From contig CAZXSC010000001.1 of assembly GCA_964643045.1 (NCBI GenBank), forward strand, positions 1 to 64,000: DNA of 64,000 nucleotides. Reading direction: 5' to 3'. The notes beneath the pieces were generated by a model. It saw nothing but the letters and a program-made list of their open reading frames with translations. It did no database searches and had not been told where the DNA came from. Shown piece after piece: positions 8,569 to 17,735 of this stretch (the stretch's first letter is position 1; each line of letters starts with the position of its first letter). Made by a program: the position numbers and the translations under genes. Origin of the DNA: TMED23 sp964643045 (GTDB taxonomy: Bacteria; Pseudomonadota; Alphaproteobacteria; Rhodospirillales; UBA2165).

Positions 8569-9039
8569 TTATTCTTTTATCCTATTTTTTACTGGAGATT
8601 CAAGCATGAGCAAGGCCTGTTTTGTTTGAATGCCGGAGCCGCCTGAAAAGCCTCCTAATCCTTTGTTTGCTTCTACTACTCGGTGACATGGGATAAAAAT
8701 TGGAATTGGGTTTTTTCCGCAAGCACCACCAATTGCTCGCGGGCTACTTTCCAATCTTTTTGCGAGAAACCCGTAGGTTTCTGTTTCCCCATAAGGAATG
8801 TTGATTAATTTGTGCCACACTGATTGTTGAAAATGAGTGCCGTGGGGATTTAAGGGTATATCAAAGAAATTTCTTTTTCTGTTAAGATACTCGATGAGCT
8901 GTTTTTGGGCATCTTTAAGTAGTGAAGTTGCGGTATTATTTTCCGCTTTGCCCCATTCAAGGGCAGCTATTTTTCCAGCGTCATCAAATATGGTAAGCCA
9001 GCCAAGGCGAGTTAAAAATGAAATGTGATTAACTGTCAT
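8569..9039 (-). CDS. ogt: Methylated-DNA--protein-cysteine methyltransferase
   Basis: This 156-residue suicide DNA repair protein transfers alkyl groups from O6-alkylguanine to its own cysteine. The active-site motif IPCHRVV places the acceptor at C118. The DNA-binding helix sequence near 98-110 (SSPRAIGGACGKNP) and the C-terminal GLGGFSGG also match Ogt/MGMT. There is no Ada regulatory domain. It sits 19 bp after the DUF255 gene and 24 bp before qor on the same strand, so it probably shares their transcript. Confidence 0.94.
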   Translation of the reverse strand: MTVNHISFLTRLGWLTIFDDAGKIAALEWGKAENNTATSLLKDAQKQLIEYLNRKRNFFDIPLNPHGTHFQQSVWHKLINIPYGETETYGFLAKRLESSPRAIGGACGKNPIPIFIPCHRVVEANKGLGGFSGGSGIQTKQALLMLESPVKNRIKE

Positions 9040-9058
9040 TTAATGCCATAAATGTACA

Positions 9059-11103
9059 CTAGTAACACAGCGCTTTAAACAGTTCAACGGGATCGGTATG
9101 AGGCAAACCACAGGACTGCCCCCTGCAAACATATGCCGTTGGCTGGTTGTTAACTTGAGATTTGTCAAACCCTGGGTGAGATGCCGGCAGTGCAGTTTCG
9201 GGCAACAACCTCAACAAGATGAGATTTGGGTTTCCAGCCGAAAGCGCTGATCTAACAAGCGCGTGCCCCCGATTCTTTTCAGCAATGACAATTACTTGAA
9301 TTCCCGCATCTAGAATTTCAAAACCGGCGATGATACTGGGCATATTTGCATCTTGGCCCGGTGTTTTTGATAAAAAGGCATTTATTAAAAGATAGGCCTT
9401 CTCACGATAAGCCGGGTTTCCAGTGAGATAGTAAAGCCGGGCAAGATTTTCAGACATAACACCGTTTCCTGATGGAGTAGCATTATCAAATACTGTTCTT
9501 GACGGAGCAATTAAGTCCGTCGCGTCGTTTGGTGAATCAAAATATCCCGCTCCGCCGGAATCCCAAAAATATTCATCTGCGGTTTTGGCCCAAGCCACAG
9601 CTTGTGCAAGGTATTTTTGTTCTCCTACCGCGAGAAACAAAAAAAGCGCACCTTTTATCATGCCAGCATAATCGTCCAATACATCCGCATTTTTTACTGA
9701 ACCTGAGCAATAAGCGTGTTTTAAGCGAGGCCCGTCAACCATGTTGTTTTGAATAAAACCAAAAGCCCTTTTTGCCGCGTTAATCCACTCACTCTTCTCA
9801 AACACGGTACCGGCATAGCAAAGTGCCGCGATCATTAAACCGTTCCAGTCAGCAAGAATTTTGTTATCTAATCCGGGCCGCGGTCGATTATTGCGAGCTT
9901 TTAACAATATGTTTCGGCATGTCAGCAGTTCATCTTCTGTTTTTTTATCGGCTAAATGAATTGATTTTAGCCTGTTAAGGATTGTTTTTCCTCCCCAGTT
10001 GCCATCACTTGAGACATCGTAAACTTCATTAAAAAGACCCGCGTTATTTCCGAGTGCGTCGGCGACTTCAGATTCGTCCCAAACATAAAATGCCCCCTCT
10101 TGTGAGCTGCCATGCTTATCTTTGCTATCGGCGTCTAAGCTTCCAGCAAAACCCCCTTCCGCTGTTTGCAGCTCGGATATGGCCCAACAAATACTTTCTT
10201 GGATGCGAAGTTCAAAAAGCGGCGTGTGGGTTTTTTGCCAAACCAGTGTCATTAAAAAGATAAGTTGTGCATTGTCATAGAGCATTTTTTCAAAATGGGG
10301 CACCAACCAAATAGTATCGGTAGAATAGCGAGCAAATCCTCCACCAAGATGATCATAAATGCCACCTTGGCACATGTGGGTAATTGACCTTGTTACAGCA
10401 TCAAAAAATTTTTTATTATTTGTTCGCAAAAATGCTCGCCATAAATATTCTTGGAATGCGGGCTGAGGAAATTTGGGAGCTCCCTTCGTGCCGCCATTTT
10501 TGTAATCGATCATGAATAGCGCTTCTTCTGCAGCCGCGTTAATGCCCTGAAGAGTTTGGCTGGTCGCCGTTGGCATATTCGGCAGACGGGCTTGTTGTGA
10601 AAGGCCATCGAGAATCGCAATTCCGTTCGCTTCAACTTTATCTCGCTGTTTCTGATAAAGGTCCGATATTGCATTAAGGACGTCACAAAATCCGGGGTGC
10701 CCATATTTGGAGAATGGGGGGAAATAAGTGCCTCCCCAATAAGGTGTGCCTTCGGGTGTTAAAAACACGGTTAGTGGCCAACCACCCTGCTGACCCATCA
10801 TTGCCAATGCGGACATATAAATGCTATCGACATCTGGTCGCTCTTCTCGATCAACTTTAATGTTGATATAAAGCCTGTTCATTAGTTCAGCAGTATGTTC
10901 ATCCTCAAAGCTTTCGTGAGCCATGACATGACACCAGTGGCATGCAGAATACCCGATCGACAAAAGCACGGGCCGGTCCAATTCTTTTGCAAGGGCAAAG
11001 GGCTTTTGGCCCCAAGGCTGCCAGTGAACAGGGTTATCTTTATGTTGCCTGAGGTACGGACTGGTTTCTTTGCTTAATATATTTCGGATTTGATTTCCCC
11101 CAT
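9059..11103 (-). CDS. DUF255 thioredoxin-fold protein (YyaL/spermatogenesis-associated 20 type), apparent 5' frameshift
   Basis: The open frame encodes a YyaL-like protein: an N-terminal thioredoxin-fold DUF255 domain with SACHWCH, then an (alpha/alpha)6-barrel-like part with GGIYDHLGGGFARYS, WLVPHFEKMLYDNAQL and PRPGLDNKILADWNGL. The true cellular role of the family is unclear. Family-typical N-terminal residues (ETSPYLRQHKDNPVHW) are encoded in frame up to about 11100, but no ATG, GTG or TTG starts that frame before L at 10981. An ATG at 11101-11103 with a good GAGGG ribosome site six bases upstream is one base out of frame, separated by a run of five G. Either one G has been lost, in the cell or in the assembly, or a non-canonical start is used. 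Confidence 0.85.
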
Positions 11104-11217
11104 TTTAAGCCCTCAAGTTATATTAGAATAATTTAAAACAATAGGAAAACCCATTGAAAATATGAGATAATACTAAAAAACGTGACAGTTTTCTTTCACC
11201 TGCTTATATCTACCACT

Positions 11218-12546
11218 ATGATTTTAGAGGGTGTTGATCAAACAATTTTTGCATTAGCGAGCGGGACTGGAAAATCCGGGGTGGCGGTTTTTCGTATATC
11301 TGGATCGGCGTCAAGCGATGTGTTGAGGACGCTAACAAAGAAATCACCACCGGTGCCGAGGTGCGCAACATTAATGCGATTAGCCGATCCGTTTAGTGGC
11401 GATGTTTTGGATGATTGTTTGGTTATCTATTTTCCTGAACCGAAAAGTTTTACGGGAGAAGATGTCGTTGAGCTCCATGTTCATGGTGGTCAGGCAGTCA
11501 TTTCCGCTATAGCTGAGACATTGAGCAGACAAAAAGGGGTCCGGTTAGCAGAGCCGGGAGAGTTTACTAGGCGCGCTTTTGAAAATGGTAAACTTGATCT
11601 TACTGCAGCGGAAGGTTTGGCTGATTTGATCAACGCCGAAACGTCGGCCCAGCGCCGTCAAGCGACACGGCAACTATGTGGAGAGCTGGGTGCCATGTAT
11701 GATAGATGGCGGCAACGCTTGTTGAGGGCTATCGCATTCCTTGAAGCTAAAATTGATTTTGCGGACGAAGATTTGCCAACCGGAATCGATGAAAATGTAG
11801 CTACAGAAATTGTGCAAATTTATAAAGAAATCATCGTACACCTTGATGATGGGAACCAAGGCGAAATTTTGCGTCAAGGTGTCTATATTACAATAGTTGG
11901 TCCACCTAATGCGGGGAAGTCAACCCTGCTTAATCGTGCATCTAATCGTGATGTAGCAATTGTATCTGAACAGGCGGGAACGACACGAGATGTTATAGAA
12001 GTGCATCTTGAGCTCGGTGGCTATCCCGTGATCATAGCCGATACGGCTGGTTTGCGGGAAGCGACGGATGCTGTTGAAAATGAGGGCGTTCGTCGCGCTG
12101 TGGAGCGCGCTAAGCAAGCGGACCTTAAATTAGTAGTTTTCGACGGAGAGTTATGGCCAGAAACTGATATTAAAACCCGTGATTTGATAGACAATAATGC
12201 AGTGGTTGTCATTAACAAATCTGATTTGATGAAAACGCCTCAAAGTGAACACCTCGAGGTTTCGGCCTTATCTGGGGAAGGCTTAGATCGTTTGTTTGAA
12301 GTCTTAAAAAAGGAAGTATCCGCGCGGTGTTGCTTGTCAGCCTCGCCCGCTCTCACTCGGTTAAGACACCGAAGGACACTAGAGGATTGTGTGGAAAGCC
12401 TGCAACGCTTTAAGGCGGTCAAAGGGGCTGAGTTAAAGGCCGAAGATTTGAGGCAGGCAGCCCGGTCTCTAGGGAAAATTACGGGAAGAGTAGATGTCGA
12501 AGAGGTGCTGGATGTTGTTTTTCGAGAATTTTGTATAGGTAAATAG
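11218..12546 (+). CDS. mnmE: tRNA uridine-5-carboxymethylaminomethyl(34) synthesis GTPase MnmE
   Basis: Together with MnmG this GTPase modifies the wobble uridine of certain tRNAs, using a methylene-tetrahydrofolate carbon. The start at ATG 11218 gives 443 residues; a GTG 36 bases upstream would add an atypical extension. The N-terminal folate-binding domain has PGEFTRRAFENGKLDL. The G domain has G1 GPPNAGKS (about 228-235), the AGTTRD switch, DTAG and NKSD. The C-terminus ends in the conserved FCIGK with the essential cysteine (C440). mnmG follows on the same strand. Confidence 0.96.
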   Translation: MILEGVDQTIFALASGTGKSGVAVFRISGSASSDVLRTLTKKSPPVPRCATLMRLADPFSGDVLDDCLVIYFPEPKSFTGEDVVELHVHGGQAVISAIAETLSRQKGVRLAEPGEFTRRAFENGKLDLTAAEGLADLINAETSAQRRQATRQLCGELGAMYDRWRQRLLRAIAFLEAKIDFADEDLPTGIDENVATEIVQIYKEIIVHLDDGNQGEILRQGVYITIVGPPNAGKSTLLNRASNRDVAIVSEQAGTTRDVIEVHLELGGYPVIIADTAGLREATDAVENEGVRRAVERAKQADLKLVVFDGELWPETDIKTRDLIDNNAVVVINKSDLMKTPQSEHLEVSALSGEGLDRLFEVLKKEVSARCCLSASPALTRLRHRRTLEDCVESLQRFKAVKGAELKAEDLRQAARSLGKITGRVDVEEVLDVVFREFCIGK

Positions 12547-12654
12547 TAATTGCAAGTTTCTTATTGGGCCTTTAGGAGCTATCCTGATAGACTGGGCTGA
12601 CAAGGGGTTACCTGGTTGGTCGGTCGACAAGGTTTCTATGCTATTGGTCGTTAT

Positions 12655-12682
12655 TTGACTTGACGGACAACTGGCCTTAAAT
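12655..12682 (+). promoter_or_regulatory. Candidate sigma70-type promoter for mnmG
   Basis: TTGACT at 12655-12660 and TTAAAT at 12677-12682 are separated by 16 bases. The pair scores five of six and four of six against the consensus. Transcription would start only a few bases before the mnmG ATG at 12692, or 15 bases before the alternative ATG at 12704. Found by eye only. Confidence 0.35.
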
Positions 12683-12691
12683 TCTCGCGGT

Positions 12692-14575
12692 ATGAAACGC
12701 GAGATGAAAAAACATAATAGTTACGACGTGATAGTTGTTGGTGGTGGCCATGCTGGTTGTGAGGCTGCTTCAGCGTCTGCTCGCATTGGGGCAAAAACAT
12801 TATTGCTAACCCATAAAATTGAAACAATTGGCGAAATGTCGTGTAATCCGGCAATTGGCGGTCTAGCAAAGGGCCAATTGGTGCGAGAGATAGACGCCCT
12901 AGATGGCCTTATGGCTAAGGCGATTGACAAAGGCGGTATTCAATTTCGTGTGCTTAATCGGAGCAAGGGCCCGGCTGTAAGGGGGCCACGCGCACAAGCC
13001 GATCGCAAGCTTTATCGACAGGCTATATCCGCGCTGTTATTGGCGCAAAAAAATTTATCAATAATGGCGGGGTCAGTGGAGGACCTTTTGTTTGATGAAA
13101 ACCAAAACTTAGTTGGACTAAAAATCGAAAAAGGCGAGCCTTTTTATGCCCCTAAAATCGTAATAACGACCGGCACCTTTTTGCGCGGCTTAATGCACAT
13201 TGGCGAGAATAAAACGCCTGCGGGCCGAGTTAATGAAGGCCCTTCAACCGGCTTGTCCGCCACGTTTAGGTGTTTGGGTTTTTCGTTGGGCCGCCTCAAA
13301 ACGGGCACACCTCCGCGGCTTGATGGTAGGACTGTTAATTGGGCGCCGTTGATCGAGCAGCCCGGCGATAGACCCGCCCGGCCTTTTTCTTACCTCACCG
13401 ACAAGATTACAACACCACAAATTTCTTGTTATATTACCGAGACCACTCCAACCACACATGAGTGTATAAAAGCAAATTTGCACCGTGCGCCGCTGTACTC
13501 TGGTCAAATAGAAAGTGCGGGGCCTCGGTATTGTCCGTCGATAGAAGATAAGGTGGTGCGATTTGCACACCGAAATCGCCATCAAATTTTTCTTGAGCCC
13601 GAAGGCCTGGACAGCGATATTGTTTATCCCAATGGAATTTCGACATCTTTGCCAGAAGATGTACAGTTGGAGTTTTTAAAGACAATTCCTGGGCTTGAAT
13701 CAGCTGTTATGATTCAGCCCGGATATGCAATCGAGTATGATTATGTTGACCCGAGAGAACTTAGGTCCACGCTCGAAACACGACGCGTTTCCGGGCTTTA
13801 TTTGGCCGGCCAGATTAACGGTACCACCGGCTATGAAGAAGCAGGTGCCCAGGGCGTTGTCGCTGGAATAAACGCTGCTCGCGCCTCCGGTGGTCTTGAC
13901 CCAATTCTTATTGACCGTGCCGACGCATACATAGGAGTTTTGATAGATGATTTAGTTAATCTTGGAACAACAGAACCGTATAGGATGTTTACATCCCGCG
14001 CAGAATACCGGCTCCAACTCAGGTCCGACAATGCGGATCAGCGTTTAACGCAAAAAGGCATTGCCTGTGGCTGTGTCGGTAATGTGCGCCGAGTGTCCTT
14101 TGAAAAAAAGATGGCCGGGCTCAATAAAGCGATTGAGCTTTCAAAAAGATTGAATAAAACACCGAATGAACTTGCCAAGCGCGGCATCAAAATTAATCAA
14201 GACGGGGTGCGCCGAAACATTTTGGACTTGTTGCAATATCCAAAAATGAACATGGATAAAATTAGCCAAATATGGCCGGAGATAGGCCGATTTTCTGCTG
14301 AAATTAAAGAGCAGCTTGAAATCATAGGCCTTTATTCGGGTTATATGGAGAGGCAGGATGCTGATGTTCGTGTGTTTCGGCGAGATGAATCACTGGTAAT
14401 ACCCGAGGGCATTGATTTTGATTCTATAGGAGGGCTATCAAATGAGGTTCGCTCTAAATTTAAGAAAGCGCGCCCGGCAACGCTAGGCGCCGCCGCGCGG
14501 ATATCTGGGGTGACACCAGCGGCGCTTACGGCTTTGCTCGGGTTTGTGCGTCGGAAAGCAAGAAATGCTGCGTAA
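12692..14575 (+). CDS. mnmG: tRNA uridine-5-carboxymethylaminomethyl(34) synthesis enzyme MnmG
   Basis: This 627-residue FAD-dependent partner of MnmE (GidA) installs the cmnm5 group at U34. Motifs include the FAD dinucleotide fold YDVIVVGGGHAGCEAA, the signature SCNPAIGGLAKGQLVREIDALDG, GPAVRGPRAQADR, LKTGTPPRLDG and the C-terminal TSRAEYRLQLRSDNADQRLT. Length matches the family. An internal ATG at 12704 is an alternative start with similar spacing to YDVIVVGGG. It is followed 32 bp later by rsmG, with a parS site in the gap. Confidence 0.97.
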   Translation: MKREMKKHNSYDVIVVGGGHAGCEAASASARIGAKTLLLTHKIETIGEMSCNPAIGGLAKGQLVREIDALDGLMAKAIDKGGIQFRVLNRSKGPAVRGPRAQADRKLYRQAISALLLAQKNLSIMAGSVEDLLFDENQNLVGLKIEKGEPFYAPKIVITTGTFLRGLMHIGENKTPAGRVNEGPSTGLSATFRCLGFSLGRLKTGTPPRLDGRTVNWAPLIEQPGDRPARPFSYLTDKITTPQISCYITETTPTTHECIKANLHRAPLYSGQIESAGPRYCPSIEDKVVRFAHRNRHQIFLEPEGLDSDIVYPNGISTSLPEDVQLEFLKTIPGLESAVMIQPGYAIEYDYVDPRELRSTLETRRVSGLYLAGQINGTTGYEEAGAQGVVAGINAARASGGLDPILIDRADAYIGVLIDDLVNLGTTEPYRMFTSRAEYRLQLRSDNADQRLTQKGIACGCVGNVRRVSFEKKMAGLNKAIELSKRLNKTPNELAKRGIKINQDGVRRNILDLLQYPKMNMDKISQIWPEIGRFSAEIKEQLEIIGLYSGYMERQDADVRVFRRDESLVIPEGIDFDSIGGLSNEVRSKFKKARPATLGAAARISGVTPAALTALLGFVRRKARNAA

Positions 14576-14586
14576 ACCATAGCTGC

Positions 14587-14602
14587 CGTTTCACGTGAAA
14601 CA
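14587..14602. promoter_or_regulatory. parS: parS centromere site 1 (between mnmG and rsmG)
   Basis: CGTTTCACGTGAAACA matches the ParB-binding consensus TGTTTCACGTGAAACA at 15 of 16 positions and contains the perfect palindrome GTTTCACGTGAAAC. It lies in the 32-bp gap between mnmG and rsmG, about 1.5 kb from parB. ParB would bind and spread from here to position the origin region during segregation. Confidence 0.9.
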
Positions 14603-14607
14603 CTACG

Positions 14608-15276
14608 ATGTCAGGTAAACCAATAATATTCTTAAAAGACGACTTTCGGCAAACGACGGGCGTTTCACGTGAAACGCTTGAAAACCTTTCGATCTATGTT
14701 GACATGTTGTCAAGGTGGCAGCCGCGCATGAATTTGGTTGGATCCCGCACGCTAAAAGACGTTTGGTGTCGCCATATTCTTGATTCCGCGCAAATACTCC
14801 CATACATTGATAGACAAAATACCAAAGTGCTGGATCTCGGCACTGGCGCAGGCTTTCCCGGCTTGGTTTTATCGATAATGGGTGTGACAGGCCTCATTCT
14901 TATGGAATCCAATAAAAAAAAATGCATATTTTTGGAAGAGATCATTCGTCACACATCGTGTGACGCCAGAGTTTATAATGGCCGTATTGAAAATTACCCA
15001 GAATTAAAATCAGCTCAATGCATAGTAGCAAGAGCCCTTGCACCGCTTGAAAAGCTGCTTTATTTAGGCTCTCCTCTTTTAGCGGAGGGCGGAAGGTGTT
15101 TATTTATAAAAGGGGAAAATTTTGAACAAGAATTGACCGCATCAAAAAAAAGGTGGAATATGGATGTTGAAGTTTACTTTTCCAACGTTAACCCAATGTT
15201 GGGTGGCGGAAATTTACCAAAAGAACTGTTGCCGGGTGTTTTATTGGAAATAAGGAATTTATCATTACGTGAATAA
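14608..15276 (+). CDS. rsmG: 16S rRNA (guanine(527)-N(7))-methyltransferase
   Basis: This 222-residue SAM-dependent methyltransferase (GidB) modifies G527 of 16S rRNA in the 530 loop; loss gives low-level streptomycin resistance in other bacteria. Family features are the VSRETLENL start, WQPRMNLVGSRTLKDVWCRHILDS, the SAM site VLDLGTGAGFPGLVLS (about 73-88) and IVARALAPLEKLL. Codons 18-24 contain a parS site, so DNA-level selection also acts on this stretch. Its TAA overlaps the parA GTG start by 8 bp. Confidence 0.95.
   Translation: MSGKPIIFLKDDFRQTTGVSRETLENLSIYVDMLSRWQPRMNLVGSRTLKDVWCRHILDSAQILPYIDRQNTKVLDLGTGAGFPGLVLSIMGVTGLILMESNKKKCIFLEEIIRHTSCDARVYNGRIENYPELKSAQCIVARALAPLEKLLYLGSPLLAEGGRCLFIKGENFEQELTASKKRWNMDVEVYFSNVNPMLGGGNLPKELLPGVLLEIRNLSLRE
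14661..14676. promoter_or_regulatory. parS: parS centromere site 2 (inside rsmG)
   Basis: CGTTTCACGTGAAACG carries the perfect 14-bp core GTTTCACGTGAAAC of parS, flanked by C and G instead of T and A. It lies within rsmG and encodes the GVSRETL residues, 74 bp after the first site. Two closely spaced sites next to parAB are typical of a chromosomal centromere. Confidence 0.88.
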
Positions 15277-16126
15277 CAGAGATGACAACACAGGGCTAAA
15301 TAGGATTGCGGCTAATACAGCAAAACAAAAGTCCCGGATTATAGCTATAGCGAACCAAAAAGGCGGGGTTGGAAAAACAACAACGACGATTAATTTGGCT
15401 ACAGCCTTAGCGGCAGCTGGAAAAGTAGTCTTGGTGTTGGATTTGGATCCCCAAGGGAATGCGAGCACAGGTTTGGGTATTGAACACACCGAGCGCGAAA
15501 CTAACGCTTACCACGTTATGATTGGTGAGGCCGTTTTAGCAGATGCGATCTTGGAGACGTCTGTTCCCGGGCTTTCCGTTGTTTCGTCTGGTGTTGACTT
15601 ATCCGGCGCTGAGATCGAGCTTATTGATTTTGAAGATCGTTTATTTCGTTTAAAATCGGCCCTAGCAGACTGTCTGGATGTTTATGAATATGTTTTTATC
15701 GACTGTCCACCGGCACTAGGCCTGTTGACAGTTAATGCCTTAAACGCTGCTAATGCTGTTTTGGTTCCTCTTCAATGTGAGTTTTTTGCTCTGGAAGGTT
15801 TGAGCCATTTGGTCCGCACAATCGAGCGAATAAAAAAATCATATAACCCCACTCTTGAAATTCAAGGGATAGTGTTAACAATGTTTGATAGTAGAAACAA
15901 CTTGTCCGATGCAGTTGCTACAGATGTTCGAGAGTTTTTCGGAGCAATTGTTTATGAGACGGTTATTCCTCGTAATGTTCGGGTGTCCGAGGCGCCCTCA
16001 CACGGCAAGCCCGTGCTGCTATACGATATAAATTGTGCCGGATCTCAGGCGTATATACATTTGGCAGGCGAGGTTTTAAAGCGCGAAAAAATTATGGGTT
16101 CTTTAAATTATGGCCAAGGCTCCTAG
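15269..16126 (+). CDS. parA: Chromosome partitioning ATPase ParA
   Basis: This 285-residue deviant-Walker ATPase moves ParB-parS complexes over the nucleoid. The deviant Walker A is ANQKGGVGKTTTTINLA (about 28-44), followed by LDLDPQGNASTGLG (Walker A') and VFIDCPPALGLLTVNAL (Walker B). The start is GTG at 15269, overlapping rsmG by 8 bp; no upstream ATG exists in frame after the rsmG overlap. The parB ATG overlaps the parA end by 17 bp, so the pair is co-translated. The parS sites are 0.6 kb upstream. Confidence 0.96.
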   Translation: MNNRDDNTGLNRIAANTAKQKSRIIAIANQKGGVGKTTTTINLATALAAAGKVVLVLDLDPQGNASTGLGIEHTERETNAYHVMIGEAVLADAILETSVPGLSVVSSGVDLSGAEIELIDFEDRLFRLKSALADCLDVYEYVFIDCPPALGLLTVNALNAANAVLVPLQCEFFALEGLSHLVRTIERIKKSYNPTLEIQGIVLTMFDSRNNLSDAVATDVREFFGAIVYETVIPRNVRVSEAPSHGKPVLLYDINCAGSQAYIHLAGEVLKREKIMGSLNYGQGS

Positions 16127-17033
16127 AAAAAAACTGGGCAGAGGGCTGTCCGCATTGCTGGATGCTGGTGTTAAAGTCGATTCGACTGAAAAAAAAGCAG
16201 AGAAAAGCGGGCGAGAATCGGAAAAAACTGTTGCGATTGAACATATTTCTCCAGGAAAATTTCAGCCGCGGCAATTGTTTAGCAAGACAGAGATTAAGGA
16301 GCTAGCAGACTCGATAAAAACACACGGCATTTTGCAGCCAATCTTGGTTCGTCCACGTGCGGGGGTTGCCGGTGCCTTTGAAATAGTTGCTGGGGAGCGT
16401 CGTTGGCGTGCGGCGCAGCTGGCGCGCCTTCATGAAGTTCCTGTTTTGGTGCGTGATTTCTCCGATGGTGAAGCTTTAGAGGTAGGGTTGGTGGAAAACC
16501 TGCAACGAGAAAATCTTTCACCCCTTGAGGAGGCGGAAGGTTATCGGCGTCTCGTTGACGAGTTTAGCCATACTCAAGACGAAATAGCCACTACGCTTGG
16601 AAAAAGCCGCCCCTATGTTACCAACATTGTTAGACTTTTGAATTTACCCGATCCCATCAAAAACATGCTCCGTTCGGGCGACTTAAGTGTTGGGCATGCT
16701 CGTGCGCTATTAAATGCTCAAAACCCAGTAGAGTTGGCAAAAAAGGTCATAAAACAAGGCTTAAGCGTGCGTCAAACTGAAAATTTAGCAAAAGCACGCC
16801 AAAAAGGGCCAGCTTTAAAGGAGAAAATGCCCAAGGCGGTGGATAAAGATGTTAATGTTTTAGCACTTGAAAAAGACCTTTCAAAATTGTTGGGACTAAA
16901 AGTGGACATTGACTTTAATCTAGGCCGTGGAAGTATAAGAATTGCTTACGACAGGCTTGAACAGCTAGATTCTGTTTTATATATGCTTAGCCAGGGCACG
17001 CATGGCCGGCAGCTGGAGCAGGGCGATGAATAG
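16110..17033 (+). CDS. parB: Chromosome partitioning protein ParB (CTPase)
   Basis: This 307-residue parS-binding CTPase clamp protein shows in order a basic N-terminus (GRGLSALLDAG), the P-motif region FQPRQLFSKTEIKELADSI and the CTP-binding GERRWRAAQLA with VGLVENLQRENLSPLEEAEGY. The helix-turn-helix is TQDEIATTLGKSRPYVTNIVRLLNLP, and a C-terminal dimerisation segment follows. It is co-transcribed with parA and served by the two parS sites in the mnmG-rsmG region. Confidence 0.96.
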   Translation: MAKAPRKKLGRGLSALLDAGVKVDSTEKKAEKSGRESEKTVAIEHISPGKFQPRQLFSKTEIKELADSIKTHGILQPILVRPRAGVAGAFEIVAGERRWRAAQLARLHEVPVLVRDFSDGEALEVGLVENLQRENLSPLEEAEGYRRLVDEFSHTQDEIATTLGKSRPYVTNIVRLLNLPDPIKNMLRSGDLSVGHARALLNAQNPVELAKKVIKQGLSVRQTENLAKARQKGPALKEKMPKAVDKDVNVLALEKDLSKLLGLKVDIDFNLGRGSIRIAYDRLEQLDSVLYMLSQGTHGRQLEQGDE

Positions 17034-17094
17034 GCTGACCCGGAATAAAGGCATTGTCTTCTGATCAGCCCGCTTTCAGGCTGCGGCTTAACGT

Positions 17095-17118
17095 AATTGG
17101 GGGTATAATTGGGGGTAT
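17095..17118 (+). repeat. Perfect 12-bp tandem repeat of AATTGGGGGTAT
   Basis: The unit AATTGGGGGTAT occurs twice without a gap, downstream of parB. The embedded 19-mer GGGGGTATAATTGGGGGTA (17099-17117) recurs with two differences at 42180-42198, in front of the recombinase-like gene. Both copies adjoin decayed or accessory genes, so this may be an attachment or recombinase-associated sequence; that role is inference. Confidence 0.6.
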
Positions 17119-17201
17119 AAATTTGTACGCTACCGAACTAAAGTTGGTGCATAAATTTCGAGAAGGCGTCTTTAGCGCGTTATAGGCCTGTTTTAATAAC
17201 A

Positions 17202-17621
17202 TTATATTTTTTCTTTTCCGGCCTTGAAGCCGCTGTTTTCATCCATAAGCATTTGGAGCTGATAGTGGATTAATAAGCTCTCAACCAGATAACAAATTAA
17301 TTTATATTTTTTGCCTATTTGAGATTTAAGGTAATTAATTGCGGCATTTCTATCTTCTAAGCGCTCTTTAACTTCGCTCAGCAAAAGCAACAAACCGTCA
17401 CGTTTGTTAATTTCAACAATTGTAAAATCCTTATCTGGCAATTTCTGACAGGCAGAAATTCCAGAAAGGTAAACCTTCCAGCGGCTATCGTTTCCTTTAA
17501 AGTGCTCTTCTTTGCGATGTTGGAGACATTTGCGAAGGGCGTCTTTCTTTAAGCCTAACCGCGCAGCGGTTTCATTTTCCGGAAGGGTTTCTCGGGAAAG
17601 TAGGGCATTTTTTCCAACTAT
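17202..17621 (-). pseudogene. Remnant of a helix-turn-helix/coiled-coil DNA-binding protein
   Basis: An open minus-strand frame of 139 codons follows a stop at 17622-17624 but has no ATG, GTG or TTG in its first 60 codons; the first TTG is at 17441. It encodes an excisionase- or MerR-like helix-turn-helix (ENETAARLGLKKDALRKCL). A helical region rich in charged heptads (LLSEVKERLEDRNAAINYL) and a C-terminal hydrophobic helix follow. This two-part layout resembles small regulators of plasmids and phages. With no valid start and the GGGGGTATA repeat nearby, a decayed mobile-element gene is the likeliest reading. Function is unknown. Confidence 0.45.
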
Positions 17622-17735
17622 TTAGGGGTCGGTTACGGCTGCTTGATGGATCGTGCTTCTCGTTAATTAAGGAAGAATACACGCTAAATAACTAACAAAT
17701 AATTACCTTTGTTGTGATCCTCAAATTCTTTGTCT

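Noticed and set aside
13244..13685. Long antisense reading frames inside mnmG and similar ones inside leuS, xthA and purH
   Set aside because: They lie opposite strongly conserved genes, have no ribosome sites and no family likeness.
17060..17085. Stem CAGCC/GGCTG after parB as a terminator
   Set aside because: Only a five-base stem with an eight-base loop and no T-run.
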